Shown: in pieces, positions 1-7,619 of the stretch
Layout of the letters: every line of letters begins with the position of its first letter
Position numbering within the stretch: position 1 is the stretch's first letter
Origin: Flavobacteriales bacterium UBA1112
GTDB lineage: Bacteria; Bacteroidota; Bacteroidia; Flavobacteriales_D; Sanyastnellaceae
DNA: 7,619 nt
NCBI GenBank assembly: GCA_002313415.1
Contig: DCBH01000063.1
Coordinates: 1-7,619, forward strand
Direction: 5' to 3'
Notes under the pieces: generated by a model
Databases searched by the model: none
What the model was told of the DNA's origin: nothing
Seen by the model: the letters and a program-made list of their open reading frames with translations, nothing else
Translations under genes and position numbers: made by a program

Positions 1-242
1 GGGGTGAATTGGATGCGGTTGAAGCTGAGTCCGAGTGACTGAGCCACAGTGTTGACCAAGAGCGTCTTGGCCAATCCTGGCACACCGACAAGCAAGATGT
101 GGCCGCCCGCAAAAATGGCGTTGGTCACTTCGCGGATCACTTGGTCTTGGCCCACGATGACTTTTCCCACCTCGGCAAGAAGGGCTTCGTGTTGAGAACG
201 GAGCGCGTCTAGCGCAGATTTGTCGTCGGAGAAGTTGGCCAC
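1..242 (-). CDS. MoxR-family AAA+ ATPase, N-terminal part (cut by window edge)
   Basis: This is the first 80 codons of a MoxR-type AAA+ ATPase; the rest lies beyond the left edge. A conserved N-terminal stretch containing VGKVIVGQD (about residues 25-33) is followed by [15 protein letters not shown], whose Walker A P-loop GVPGLAKT falls at residues 53-60. Walker B, sensor and arginine-finger motifs are not in view. MoxR proteins are cytoplasmic ATPases that usually act with von Willebrand-factor A proteins encoded next door to help assemble or activate envelope or metalloprotein complexes; the partner genes would be further left. The start is GTG at 242: the frame is open back to the glycosyltransferase stop at 312-314 and has no ATG, while the protein from GTG matches the usual MoxR N-terminus in length. 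No Shine-Dalgarno sequence precedes it. Family assignment is firm, the exact start less so. Confidence 0.92.
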   Translation of the reverse strand, partial: MANFSDDKSALDALRSQHEALLAEVGKVIVGQDQVIREVTNAIFAGGHILLVGVPGLAKTLLVNTVAQSLGLSFNRIQFT

Positions 243-291
243 AATGAAAATGCTTGAATCAAGTTGCAGAAAGGATGAAGCCCGAAGATAG

Positions 292-320
292 CGTGCTGCG
301 CTCGGACCGCGTTAAGCACG
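292..320 (-). other. Possible stem-loop over the glycosyltransferase stop codon
   Basis: On the minus strand CGTGCT (320-315) can pair with AGCACG (297-292), and an inner GCG/CGC pair (310-308 with 300-298) sits above a 4-nt bulge. The structure spans the TAA stop of the glycosyltransferase and precedes the moxR GTG by about 50 nt. No T-run follows, so it is not a convincing intrinsic terminator. It could be a processing or attenuation hairpin, or chance. Confidence 0.25.
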
Positions 321-1094
321 GGACAGGAATTGGGGCAGCTTGCGCAGTGGTTTGGCAAGAAGTGTGAAAAGGGAAGGATGGAAGCCGTTCATGCGCCACG
401 CTTTCCAATCTTCACGGTGGGCGCGGATGCGGTGTTTGAGGGATGCATTGCTCACCCCCCCATCTCGCATTAGCACGAGCGTCTCTGGGAGGTAAGCGAG
501 CGACATGCCATGCCTGTGAATGAAGCGGAGCATGAGCTCATAGTCAGCTGCTGAGCGAAGCGCGAGCGAGAACATCCCCCAGCGTTCGTAGCAGGATCGA
601 CGAACAAAGAGGGCGGGGTGGGGCGGCATCCAGCCGCGACGAAATGCACCTGGTTGAAAGTCACCCGCTCGCCAATGACGTTTTACCTGAGTGATGTCTT
701 CAGCTGTCACGTAATTCAAGTTGCCGTAAATGGCCTCTGCGTCAGTTTCGCGAAACGCGGCTGCGACGCGAGCGAGGATGTCGAGTGAGGCGTACACGTC
801 ATCTGCATTCAGGATGGCTACGACGTCGCCTGTGGCAGCTCGGATGCCCTTATTCATGGCGTCGTACAGCCCTTGGTCTGGCTCAGAAATCAGTTTGGCA
901 ATGCGGCTGCGGTAGTGCTCGATCAGGTCAAGTGTGCCGTCGGTAGATCCGCCGTCCACCACAATGTATTCGAGGTCAAAGGGTTCCCTAGGGTCAGCGG
1001 TTTGACCCAAGACGCTCTGAACAGCATCTTCCAAGGTGCTGGCCGCATTGTAACAAACTGTGATGACGGAGATGCGCATCAAAAGTGGAGTCAT
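312..1094 (-). CDS. Family 2 (GT-A fold) glycosyltransferase, WfgS/WcaE-like
   Basis: A complete 260-aa glycosyltransferase of family GT2, expected to move a sugar from a nucleotide-sugar donor to a lipid-linked or polysaccharide acceptor at the inner face of the cytoplasmic membrane. Visible motifs in order are ISVITVCYN near the N-terminus, VVDGGSTDGT (45-54), SEPDQGLYDAMNKGI (70-84), and GDVVAILNADD (89-99), whose acidic pair corresponds to the metal-binding DxD site. PPHPALFVRR (157-166) and the SAADYELMLR acidic patch (181-190) follow. The set resembles the WfgS/WcaE-like subgroup used in O-antigen, capsule or colanic-acid-type synthesis; donor and acceptor cannot be read from sequence. 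The C-terminus is basic and amphipathic, so peripheral membrane association is possible. The ATG at 1094 overlaps the surA stop as ATGA, implying translational coupling. A second in-frame ATG at 1079 (MRISVITVCYN) gives a more typical N-terminus and is a real alternative. No other polysaccharide gene is in the window. Confidence 0.94.
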   Translation of the reverse strand: MTPLLMRISVITVCYNAASTLEDAVQSVLGQTADPREPFDLEYIVVDGGSTDGTLDLIEHYRSRIAKLISEPDQGLYDAMNKGIRAATGDVVAILNADDVYASLDILARVAAAFRETDAEAIYGNLNYVTAEDITQVKRHWRAGDFQPGAFRRGWMPPHPALFVRRSCYERWGMFSLALRSAADYELMLRFIHRHGMSLAYLPETLVLMRDGGVSNASLKHRIRAHREDWKAWRMNGFHPSLFTLLAKPLRKLPQFLSRA

Positions 1095-2521
1095 TCACCA
1101 TCACCAATCGACGAACCAGACGATGTCCCAAGTGCGCCGGAGGCATTGATGCTTTTGGTCAGCCAAGGCATGTCCATGGTGCAAACGCGGTAGGGTGCAT
1201 CGACGCGTACAAATGTCTCAGCAATGCGCTTTCCGATCCACTTCGAAAGAGCTTCTTCACGCAACTCAGCCTCGACTTGTTGCTGAAAAAGTGCATAGTC
1301 GTCTTTGGGGTTTGCGCGGTGTGCAGGAAAGCGCTCGTTGAGCTTGATCATGGCCCAATAAGCTTGGTTTTCTTCATCCAAAAGTTGAACCGGCGATGAG
1401 ACCTCACCTTCATCTAGGTCCTGCAAGAGAAAGAAAATGTTGGGGTCCAGCTCGTCCACCCCAAACCGCGTGCCCCCATCTCGTGAGTTCACGACTTGTC
1501 CTTTTTGATTGCGCGTTCCTTCTCGGGTGCTGTGTTGCAATACAGCCGCTTCAAAAGGCAAATCGCCCAGAGCCAATTTCACAGAGACTGAGTCGATGCG
1601 GGATTGCATCTGTTCCAAAGCTTTGGGGTCAAATGTTGGTTTCATAAGCACATGGCATGCACTGTACTGTTCGCCTCGACGGTCGGTCACCCGCAAAAAG
1701 TGGTATCCAAAGTCCGATTCAAACACAGGGGAGTAGCCGCCTACCTCGGTTTCGTACACGGCGCCCTCGAATTCGGGGACAAATTGGCCACGTCCGATGT
1801 TTTGATAACAGCCGCCCTTGTATTTCGATCCGGGATCTTCGCTGTAGCGTGTGGCGGCCAGGGTCATGCTCATTTTCCCAGTTTCGACTAGGACCCGAAT
1901 GGAGTCGAGTTTGCTGCGCGTACGCATCTTTTGTTTCTCGCCGACCTCCGGTTGCATCACAAGTTCGCTGTAGCTCAACTCTTCTGGAATCAGTGGCAAA
2001 CTGTCCACGGGGATGGCACTGAAATAGTCTTGGACTTGGGCAGGTGTGGAGCGAACGGTTTGATCGATTTCGGCCTGCATCTTTTGGGCCAAAATTTGCT
2101 CTCTCACAGGTTCATTGAATTCTGCCTTCCACTCTGCCACAGACTTGCCATACTCCGCCTCGAAGGCTTCAACGGACCCAAACATCTGCATGTAATATGT
2201 CAGCCGGCGGTCAATTTCGCCAAGGATTTCGGCATCAGTGACCTCGAGGCTGTCGATGCGCGCGTTGTGGAGAAGCAATTTCTCAAACAAGACGGATTCC
2301 AAGAGACCGCATTCGTTGTCATCAGTCACCGTTCGGCCCTCGAGGCGAGCTTGCGTGACGCGGTCTTGGATGTCGCTTGCCAGCACGATTTCATCACCCA
2401 CGACTGCAACAATGCCGTCGATGCGTTGGTATGCAGCCCCTGCATCTGGCTGCGCACACACTTGGATGCTCGCACCCGAAAGAAAACCGCACAGGACAAG
2501 TGCCAATCTGAGATCAACCAT
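1091..2521 (-). CDS. surA: SurA-type periplasmic chaperone with two parvulin domains
   Basis: A complete 476-aa periplasmic chaperone/peptidyl-prolyl isomerase of the SurA type, expected to bind unfolded outer-membrane and secreted proteins. Residues 1-23 are a signal peptide (hydrophobic core LALVLCGFL, probable cleavage after VCA). A SurA N-terminal domain follows (about 32-170, starting at DGIVAVVGDEIVLASDI), then parvulin domain 1 (about 182-280) and domain 2 (about 285-395). A C-terminal helical segment runs to about 453 and closes the chaperone core. Domain 1 has YSEDP, the KGG turn and GYH (His274), but Glu186 at the first histidine position. Domain 2 has ACH (His290), but Trp389 at the second. 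Both may therefore be weak or inactive isomerases. The last 23 residues are Ser/Gly-rich and outside the expected fold; they carry the frame into the ATGA overlap with the glycosyltransferase. A 54-nt gap separates it from the lipoprotein gene upstream. The symbol reflects family resemblance, not proven equivalence to E. coli SurA. Confidence 0.93.
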   Translation of the reverse strand: MVDLRLALVLCGFLSGASIQVCAQPDAGAAYQRIDGIVAVVGDEIVLASDIQDRVTQARLEGRTVTDDNECGLLESVLFEKLLLHNARIDSLEVTDAEILGEIDRRLTYYMQMFGSVEAFEAEYGKSVAEWKAEFNEPVREQILAQKMQAEIDQTVRSTPAQVQDYFSAIPVDSLPLIPEELSYSELVMQPEVGEKQKMRTRSKLDSIRVLVETGKMSMTLAATRYSEDPGSKYKGGCYQNIGRGQFVPEFEGAVYETEVGGYSPVFESDFGYHFLRVTDRRGEQYSACHVLMKPTFDPKALEQMQSRIDSVSVKLALGDLPFEAAVLQHSTREGTRNQKGQVVNSRDGGTRFGVDELDPNIFFLLQDLDEGEVSSPVQLLDEENQAYWAMIKLNERFPAHRANPKDDYALFQQQVEAELREEALSKWIGKRIAETFVRVDAPYRVCTMDMPWLTKSINASGALGTSSGSSIGDGE

Positions 2522-2575
2522 GCGCCGAATTTAGTGTTGGGCAGACGAACGGAGCGGATGTAAACAGGGATGAAC

Positions 2576-3502
2576 TCACAAATTTTCTCTTCGCAAATGT
2601 CCCTCGGCCCAGGCGCGCTGAAGCAAGGTGTCGCGGAGGTTCTCGCGAAGTTTCTGTCGACGTCCTTGGAGCAGGATTTCCATGATTTGATCTCGAGCCA
2701 CGTCGATTGGTGCAGTTTTCCCTTTGAGGCCGTGATTCAAAAACCGAACAAAATACACTCTGTCGTTGTCGACAAACGAAAGAGGAGAGGTGCGTTGGAT
2801 TTGGGCTTCGACTCGATAAAGAGACAAAGGCACTTCATCGACAAGGTCTCTCACGAACCACCACGCCTCGTGATTCACGTGATGAACTGCGCCGCGTTCG
2901 ATGCACCACCGCTCCAGTTTTGGGATGCTCGTGGAGTCGGCGTTTGAGAGCCACTCCTTGACTTGATTCGCTTCGTTGTTCCATGCGCGTTCCTCTCGGC
3001 GAGACCAATTTGCGCCCCGCGTTTGGGCGGCGATTTTAGGATCTGGAAGATGGAGATACAACACTTGCACAGCGTGGTCATGCAAGGTGAAAAGCTCGGG
3101 GTGCGCATGGTAATACGCCAAAATCTCGTCTTCCGAAACCCTCCTATCCAAGCGACTTTCCACATAGCGATTTTCGTAGGTGTTGATCAGCAGACTCTGT
3201 CGGTAGGCCTCCAAGGCTTCTTCGATGTTCGGCAATTCATTGCTCAACTGCGTCTTGGCTTCATTTACAAGCACCTGCTCCCTCATCCAAAGATCGAGAA
3301 CACGCTCAGCAAATGCGGCGCTGTCTTCCAGACTGAGGTCGTCTGGAACCTGAGATGCGAGGCTGTCCCAAGTCAGAATTTCTCCAAAAGCTTTTGCCAC
3401 AATGTCATCTCCAAATCTCGCATCTGGGGGTTGCACGCCTCCCTGACAACTCCAAATCGCGCCTAAGATGATCGTCCCGCAAACAACTGAAAAGGCTCTC
3501 AT
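2576..3502 (-). CDS. SurA/PpiC-like lipoprotein with degenerate isomerase domain
   Basis: A complete 308-aa exported protein in the same operon. The N-terminus (MRAFSVVCGTIILGAIWSC) looks like a lipoprotein signal with Cys19 as the lipidated residue; Trp at -2 of the lipobox is unusual, so lipidation is probable rather than certain. Residues about 45-138 resemble the SurA/PpiD N-terminal helical domain, including the typical VSEDEILAYYHAHPELF at 122-138. Residues about 143-256 occupy the place of a parvulin domain, but neither the A-S-H-I-L nor the G-Y-H-I signature is present; RVYFVRFL (248-255) stands where GYHILKL would be. A long C-terminal helix (about 266-300) resembles the segment that completes the SurA core. 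The likely role is a non-enzymatic chaperone or adaptor, perhaps anchored to a membrane and working with the two neighbouring foldases. Its ATG overlaps the preceding stop as ATGA. Family membership is good; function is inferred. Confidence 0.85.
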   Translation of the reverse strand: MRAFSVVCGTIILGAIWSCQGGVQPPDARFGDDIVAKAFGEILTWDSLASQVPDDLSLEDSAAFAERVLDLWMREQVLVNEAKTQLSNELPNIEEALEAYRQSLLINTYENRYVESRLDRRVSEDEILAYYHAHPELFTLHDHAVQVLYLHLPDPKIAAQTRGANWSRREERAWNNEANQVKEWLSNADSTSIPKLERWCIERGAVHHVNHEAWWFVRDLVDEVPLSLYRVEAQIQRTSPLSFVDNDRVYFVRFLNHGLKGKTAPIDVARDQIMEILLQGRRQKLRENLRDTLLQRAWAEGHLRRENL

Positions 3503-5535
3503 TCGCGAACCAGGCTGTACAAAGCCTCGCGGTTGATTTTGTGAGGGAATTTGCGCTCCAGTTCAAGAATCCACTCTTGCTCAAGGTGATCTTGATATGC
3601 TGCAATGGCTGCCCCACGACATTCCATGAGGCTCTTGGGTGTGGGAGCCATTTCCTCTTTGACATGAACCAAGATGATTTGCTCACCGCCCTCTGTGGTT
3701 TCTAAAACAATCAATCCATTCTTGTCGGCAGTCAGTGATTTGTCGCGTAAACCGGCAAATGCCCTATCCACAAATGCATTGTCACCTTCCACAAACTTTC
3801 CGGTCTCGTTGCGAAGAGCCAATGGGCGGTCTGCAATCAATTCTCTTCGAAGGCCCTCAACGTCACCTGTTTTGCGTAGTTCTTTTCGAACTTTTTTGGC
3901 AATCTTGGCATCTTCACACGTGTGGATTCCTGCGTCCAAGCGCGAGGGCCACATGAATTCTTCGCGATTTCGACTGTGAAAATCAACCAAGCCAGAGGAA
4001 TCTGTCACTGCACGGCTCCACACTTTCTGATCGGTTAGCTCAAAGAGCAAAATGCCATCGTGGTATTCCTCCATGAGCAGACGAAAGTCGTCATGCTTCG
4101 CTTCCAGTTGGGTGTCTTCGTACGCGAGCAGCGATTCATCCACAAAGCGATCTACTTCTTGCGTCACCAGCATTGCATTGGGTCGATTTAGGTTGCGCAC
4201 TTTGCCGGCATTGGCCCACGTTACAAAATCTTGAACAGTGTAATCTTTTCCCGCCACGCTGAACAGGGTTCGGCTCAGTTCACTTCGTCGCAATCCTTCC
4301 AGAGGGTGACCGGGATAGAAGAGGCTGTCAATGCCGACGGCCGCAAGTTTTAAAGCATCCAAACGACGACTGCTGACGCTTGTTCCATACTCTTTCTTGA
4401 GTTTGTTGACGAAAGACGTCTTGGTGATTTCAGCGCGGCTGTCGCGGCGCACTTTCTTGGACAATTCGCGTCGGCTCTCTTCCAGGGTAGGCAGGGTTTT
4501 CTTGTCGATCAATTTGAGGATGTGAAAGCCGTAGTTTGTTCGAACGGGTCCAGTGATGTCGCCGATTTGATTCATCGCAAATGCCGCGTTTTCAAATGCC
4601 TCGACCATCTTTCCAGTGCCAAATCGCGGCAACAAGCCTCCCTTGTTGGCCGTGGATGGATCTTCGCTGTATTTCATCGCCATGGATTCAAAAGACGCTC
4701 CATCAATGAGTTTGCGCTTGACCTCCATGATTCGTCCTTCGGCGTTCGCCACTTGGTCTTGTGGGGCGTCCTGTGGCATGCGAACCATGATGTGTGCCAC
4801 TTGCACCTCTCCGCGAGCCTTGCGCTTGCCGGTCACCTTTAAGATGTGATACCCAAAACGCGTTCGAACAATCTTGCTCACCTCGCCCTCGTTAGTAGTG
4901 AAAGCGGCATTTTCAAAAGGGTATACCATTTGAAAGGCGGTAAACCATCCCAAGTCCCCTCCGTTGGTGGTCACAGAAGGGTCTTCACTTCCGCCTTTGC
5001 TGCGCGCAACAGACTCAAAGTCTTCCCCGTTCTCAACGCGTTGGCGCAAGGCCTGGATGCGATTCCATGCATTCAACGTGTCTGCAGGCGCAGCATTGGC
5101 GTCTACATTGATCAGCATGTGACTCGCTCTCACTTCCGTTCTCTTGCGCTCGAAGGCTTGGTCCACCAAGGCATCTAGCAAGTCACCGTCGACGAGGTAG
5201 GGCCGGGCCAACTGTGTGCGGTAGCCCGCGAGTTCTTTCTTGAAGGCTGTTACAGTGTCCATGCCTATGGCCTCGGCTTCAAGTACTTTCAATTTGAAAT
5301 TCACGAAGAGTTTCATGTATTCGTCGAGGGCTTCAATCGTGTACACGCTGTCGCGGTTGTTTTTGCCATACACGTGTTTGAAGTCAGAGAGGGTCACCAT
5401 TTCATTGCCAACCTCGAGCACGTAGGTCTCTTGTGGATCAATGTTGGCACCTTGGCGCTGCGCCATTGCCTTGGAAGACGTGATTGTGGTCAAAGCCAGA
5501 GCCGCGAAAGCGGCCTTCCATGCAAATTGTTTCAT
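3499..5535 (-). CDS. Periplasmic peptidyl-prolyl isomerase with two PpiC (parvulin) domains
   Basis: A 678-aa exported foldase expected to isomerise X-Pro bonds and chaperone envelope proteins in the periplasm. The chosen ATG at 5535 gives a good signal peptide (MKQFAWK, then an Ala/Leu-rich core, cleavage after KAMA at about residue 25). The frame is open to 5616, but the added residues are polar and would bury the signal. Next come an N-terminal helical domain (about 40-130), parvulin domain 1 (about 135-235) and domain 2 (about 242-343). Both domains keep the active-site histidine pair: His139 in RASHML and His230 in FGYHIL, then His248 in VAHIMV and His338 in YGFHIL. Each also has the SEDPS and GG turn motifs and a P/A-FENAAF segment. 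The last 335 residues contain no further isomerase motif and appear largely helical. It is larger than E. coli SurA or PpiD and has no transmembrane anchor beyond the signal. Its TGA overlaps the lipoprotein ATG. Confidence 0.94.
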   Translation of the reverse strand: MKQFAWKAAFAALALTTITSSKAMAQRQGANIDPQETYVLEVGNEMVTLSDFKHVYGKNNRDSVYTIEALDEYMKLFVNFKLKVLEAEAIGMDTVTAFKKELAGYRTQLARPYLVDGDLLDALVDQAFERKRTEVRASHMLINVDANAAPADTLNAWNRIQALRQRVENGEDFESVARSKGGSEDPSVTTNGGDLGWFTAFQMVYPFENAAFTTNEGEVSKIVRTRFGYHILKVTGKRKARGEVQVAHIMVRMPQDAPQDQVANAEGRIMEVKRKLIDGASFESMAMKYSEDPSTANKGGLLPRFGTGKMVEAFENAAFAMNQIGDITGPVRTNYGFHILKLIDKKTLPTLEESRRELSKKVRRDSRAEITKTSFVNKLKKEYGTSVSSRRLDALKLAAVGIDSLFYPGHPLEGLRRSELSRTLFSVAGKDYTVQDFVTWANAGKVRNLNRPNAMLVTQEVDRFVDESLLAYEDTQLEAKHDDFRLLMEEYHDGILLFELTDQKVWSRAVTDSSGLVDFHSRNREEFMWPSRLDAGIHTCEDAKIAKKVRKELRKTGDVEGLRRELIADRPLALRNETGKFVEGDNAFVDRAFAGLRDKSLTADKNGLIVLETTEGGEQIILVHVKEEMAPTPKSLMECRGAAIAAYQDHLEQEWILELERKFPHKINREALYSLVRE

Positions 5536-5709
5536 GAGAATGTTGTGGTTCAGTGTCATGCGCGAGGTGGATGGACTTGCCTCAACTGGGCCTGTCTCAA
5601 CGCGTCGAAAGTTCAATCAAATTGTCCAATCAGCCCAAATCTATCTCAAAGTTTGCCCCGTGCGACCTGTGAAAAGATTCGGAGCTCAATGACGAAGTGG
5701 TCAGGGGAC
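5536..5709 (-). other. Gap between guaB and the foldase operon
   Basis: This 174-nt spacer follows the guaB stop. It is longer than any other gap in the run and holds a perfect TAnnTTTG element near its middle (5643-5636). No convincing terminator was found after guaB: the best short stem, TGAC/GTCA, has only four pairs and no T-run. No small gene is supported. The foldase genes could be expressed both by read-through from guaB and from their own promoter. Confidence 0.6.
5636..5643 (-). promoter_or_regulatory. Candidate Bacteroidota -7 promoter element for the foldase operon
   Basis: The minus strand reads TAGATTTG, a perfect match to the Bacteroidota -7 consensus TAnnTTTG. It lies about 100 nt upstream of the chosen foldase start. 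No clear TTTG or TTG -33 element is seen at the usual 17-21 nt spacing; a TTTG occurs only 4 nt upstream, too close to serve. The hexad fits one position in about 4,096 at even composition, so a chance hit in this gap is unlikely but not excluded. Confidence 0.35.
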
Positions 5710-7284
<1,575 letters not shown>

Positions 7285-7292
7285 CAAATTTA
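7285..7292 (-). promoter_or_regulatory. Candidate Bacteroidota -7 promoter element for guaB
   Basis: The minus strand reads TAAATTTG, a perfect TAnnTTTG match, about 100 nt upstream of the guaB ATG and 60 nt downstream of the previous stop codon. No good -33 TTG element is visible; the nearest candidate is a TTC about 16 nt upstream. Transcription would be expected to start near 7278-7282. Confidence 0.42.
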
Positions 7293-7352
7293 ATACAGAA
7301 GGGATGTGGAACCCACAGCGAGACCCCCAGTTTGTTGTAAAGTTTGACCGTC

Positions 7353-7619
7353 TTATTGGCCTGACATCACGGTCAGGTAGACCAGTTGGTTGCGCCACGC
7401 CCCCGAACCGTCTAAGTATTCCGCTTGCACCACGTAAATGCCGTTTTGTGCCAATCGACCGCTCACTCGACCATCCCAGGGCTCTTCGATGGATGTGGTC
7501 TCAAAAATCTTGGTCCCCCACCGCGTGGAAATGGTCATTCTGAAGTTTGGAGCCTCCTCTTGACGGTCCCCCAGGAATCCCACATTCGCTGCACCGGGTG
7601 CCCATGGAAACCAATCGTT
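7353..7619 (-). CDS. Type IX secretion (CHU_C / gliding-motility type) C-terminal sorting domain, 3' end of a large secreted protein
   Basis: This is the last 88 codons of a gene entering from the right edge. The fragment begins NDWFPW, which looks like the end of the NGDGxND motif that opens gliding-motility-associated C-terminal domains. It continues with FRMTISTRWGTKIFET, then PWDGRVSGRLAQNGIYVVQAEY, ending in a beta-strand, QLVYLTV. The order (R/N)RWG-x-(K/V)-F, WDG, NGxYxY matches the type B sorting domain that sends proteins through the type IX secretion system to the cell surface. The cargo domains lie outside the window, so the protein's own role is unknown; many such proteins are large adhesins or repeat proteins. 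The stop is TAA at 7355-7353. The 60 nt between it and the next promoter element suggest an independent transcription unit. Confidence 0.9.
   Translation of the reverse strand, partial: NDWFPWAPGAANVGFLGDRQEEAPNFRMTISTRWGTKIFETTSIEEPWDGRVSGRLAQNGIYVVQAEYLDGSGAWRNQLVYLTVMSGQ

Noticed and set aside
1931..2563. 210-codon plus-strand open frame opposite surA
   Set aside because: It overlaps the signal peptide and N-terminal domain of a well-supported minus-strand gene and shows no motif.
2522..2575. Promoter in the 54-nt gap before surA
   Set aside because: The only candidate, TAAATTCG, mismatches the consensus and lies about 8 nt from the ATG, too close for a normal promoter.
2963..3466. 167-codon plus-strand open frame opposite the lipoprotein gene
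   Set aside because: It is antisense to a better-supported exported protein and has no family resemblance.
1830..4668. Shared 14-base string GGATCTTCGCTGTA near 1828 and 4659, as a possible DNA repeat
   Set aside because: It encodes the conserved YSEDP motif of parvulin domains in two paralogous genes, so shared protein sequence explains it.
5536..5616. 27-residue N-terminal extension of the 678-aa foldase
   Set aside because: The added residues are polar and would place the clear signal peptide internally. The ATG at 5535 gives a normal exported protein.
5690..5709. Terminator directly after guaB
   Set aside because: Only a 4-bp stem (TGAC/GTCA) with no following T-run is present.

Overview
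The window reads as part of a chromosome from a Bacteroidota bacterium, most likely a Flavobacteriales-like lineage. Three things support this. The gene at the right edge ends in a gliding-motility / type IX secretion C-terminal sorting domain (CHU_C type), which is essentially confined to Bacteroidota. No gene start has a Shine-Dalgarno sequence in front of it. Two intergenic gaps carry the Bacteroidota -7 promoter hexad TAnnTTTG. Base composition is near 50% G+C, somewhat high for cultured Flavobacteriia, so an uncultured or less-studied family is plausible. The taxonomic call below phylum is inference.

All genes lie on the minus strand, so transcription runs from right to left. In that order they are: the 3' end of a large secreted or adhesive protein (7619-7353); a 167-nt gap with a candidate promoter and a foldable leader; guaB, IMP dehydrogenase (7185-5710); a 174-nt gap with a second candidate promoter; a 678-aa periplasmic foldase with two parvulin domains (5535-3499); a 308-aa SurA-like lipoprotein (3502-2576); a 476-aa SurA-type chaperone (2521-1091); a family 2 glycosyltransferase (1094-312); and the first 80 residues of a MoxR-family AAA+ ATPase (242 to the left edge). 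Two junctions are 4-nt ATGA overlaps (foldase/lipoprotein and SurA/glycosyltransferase), and the other two gaps inside the run are only 54 and 69 nt. The five genes downstream of guaB therefore look like one operon.

The core is a three-gene module for envelope protein folding. Three paralogous SurA/PpiC-type proteins are exported to the periplasm, one of them apparently as a lipoprotein, where they would escort outer-membrane and secreted proteins. The parvulin active-site histidines decay in a pattern across them. Both domains of the 678-aa protein keep both histidines, each SurA domain keeps one of the two, and the lipoprotein has no recognisable pair. This suggests one enzyme plus two holdase-type partners. 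The glycosyltransferase sits between surA and moxR and may be a later insertion. MoxR ATPases work with von Willebrand-factor-domain partners in envelope-related assembly, and the partners would lie beyond the left edge.

No tRNA, rRNA, CRISPR array, insertion sequence or phage gene is visible. No stretch longer than 300 bases lacks a gene. The most unusual non-coding signal is the guaB leader. An 8-bp perfect inverted repeat joins the predicted transcript start to a point 11 nt before the start codon, and a 15-bp dyad overlaps the edge of the -7 box.
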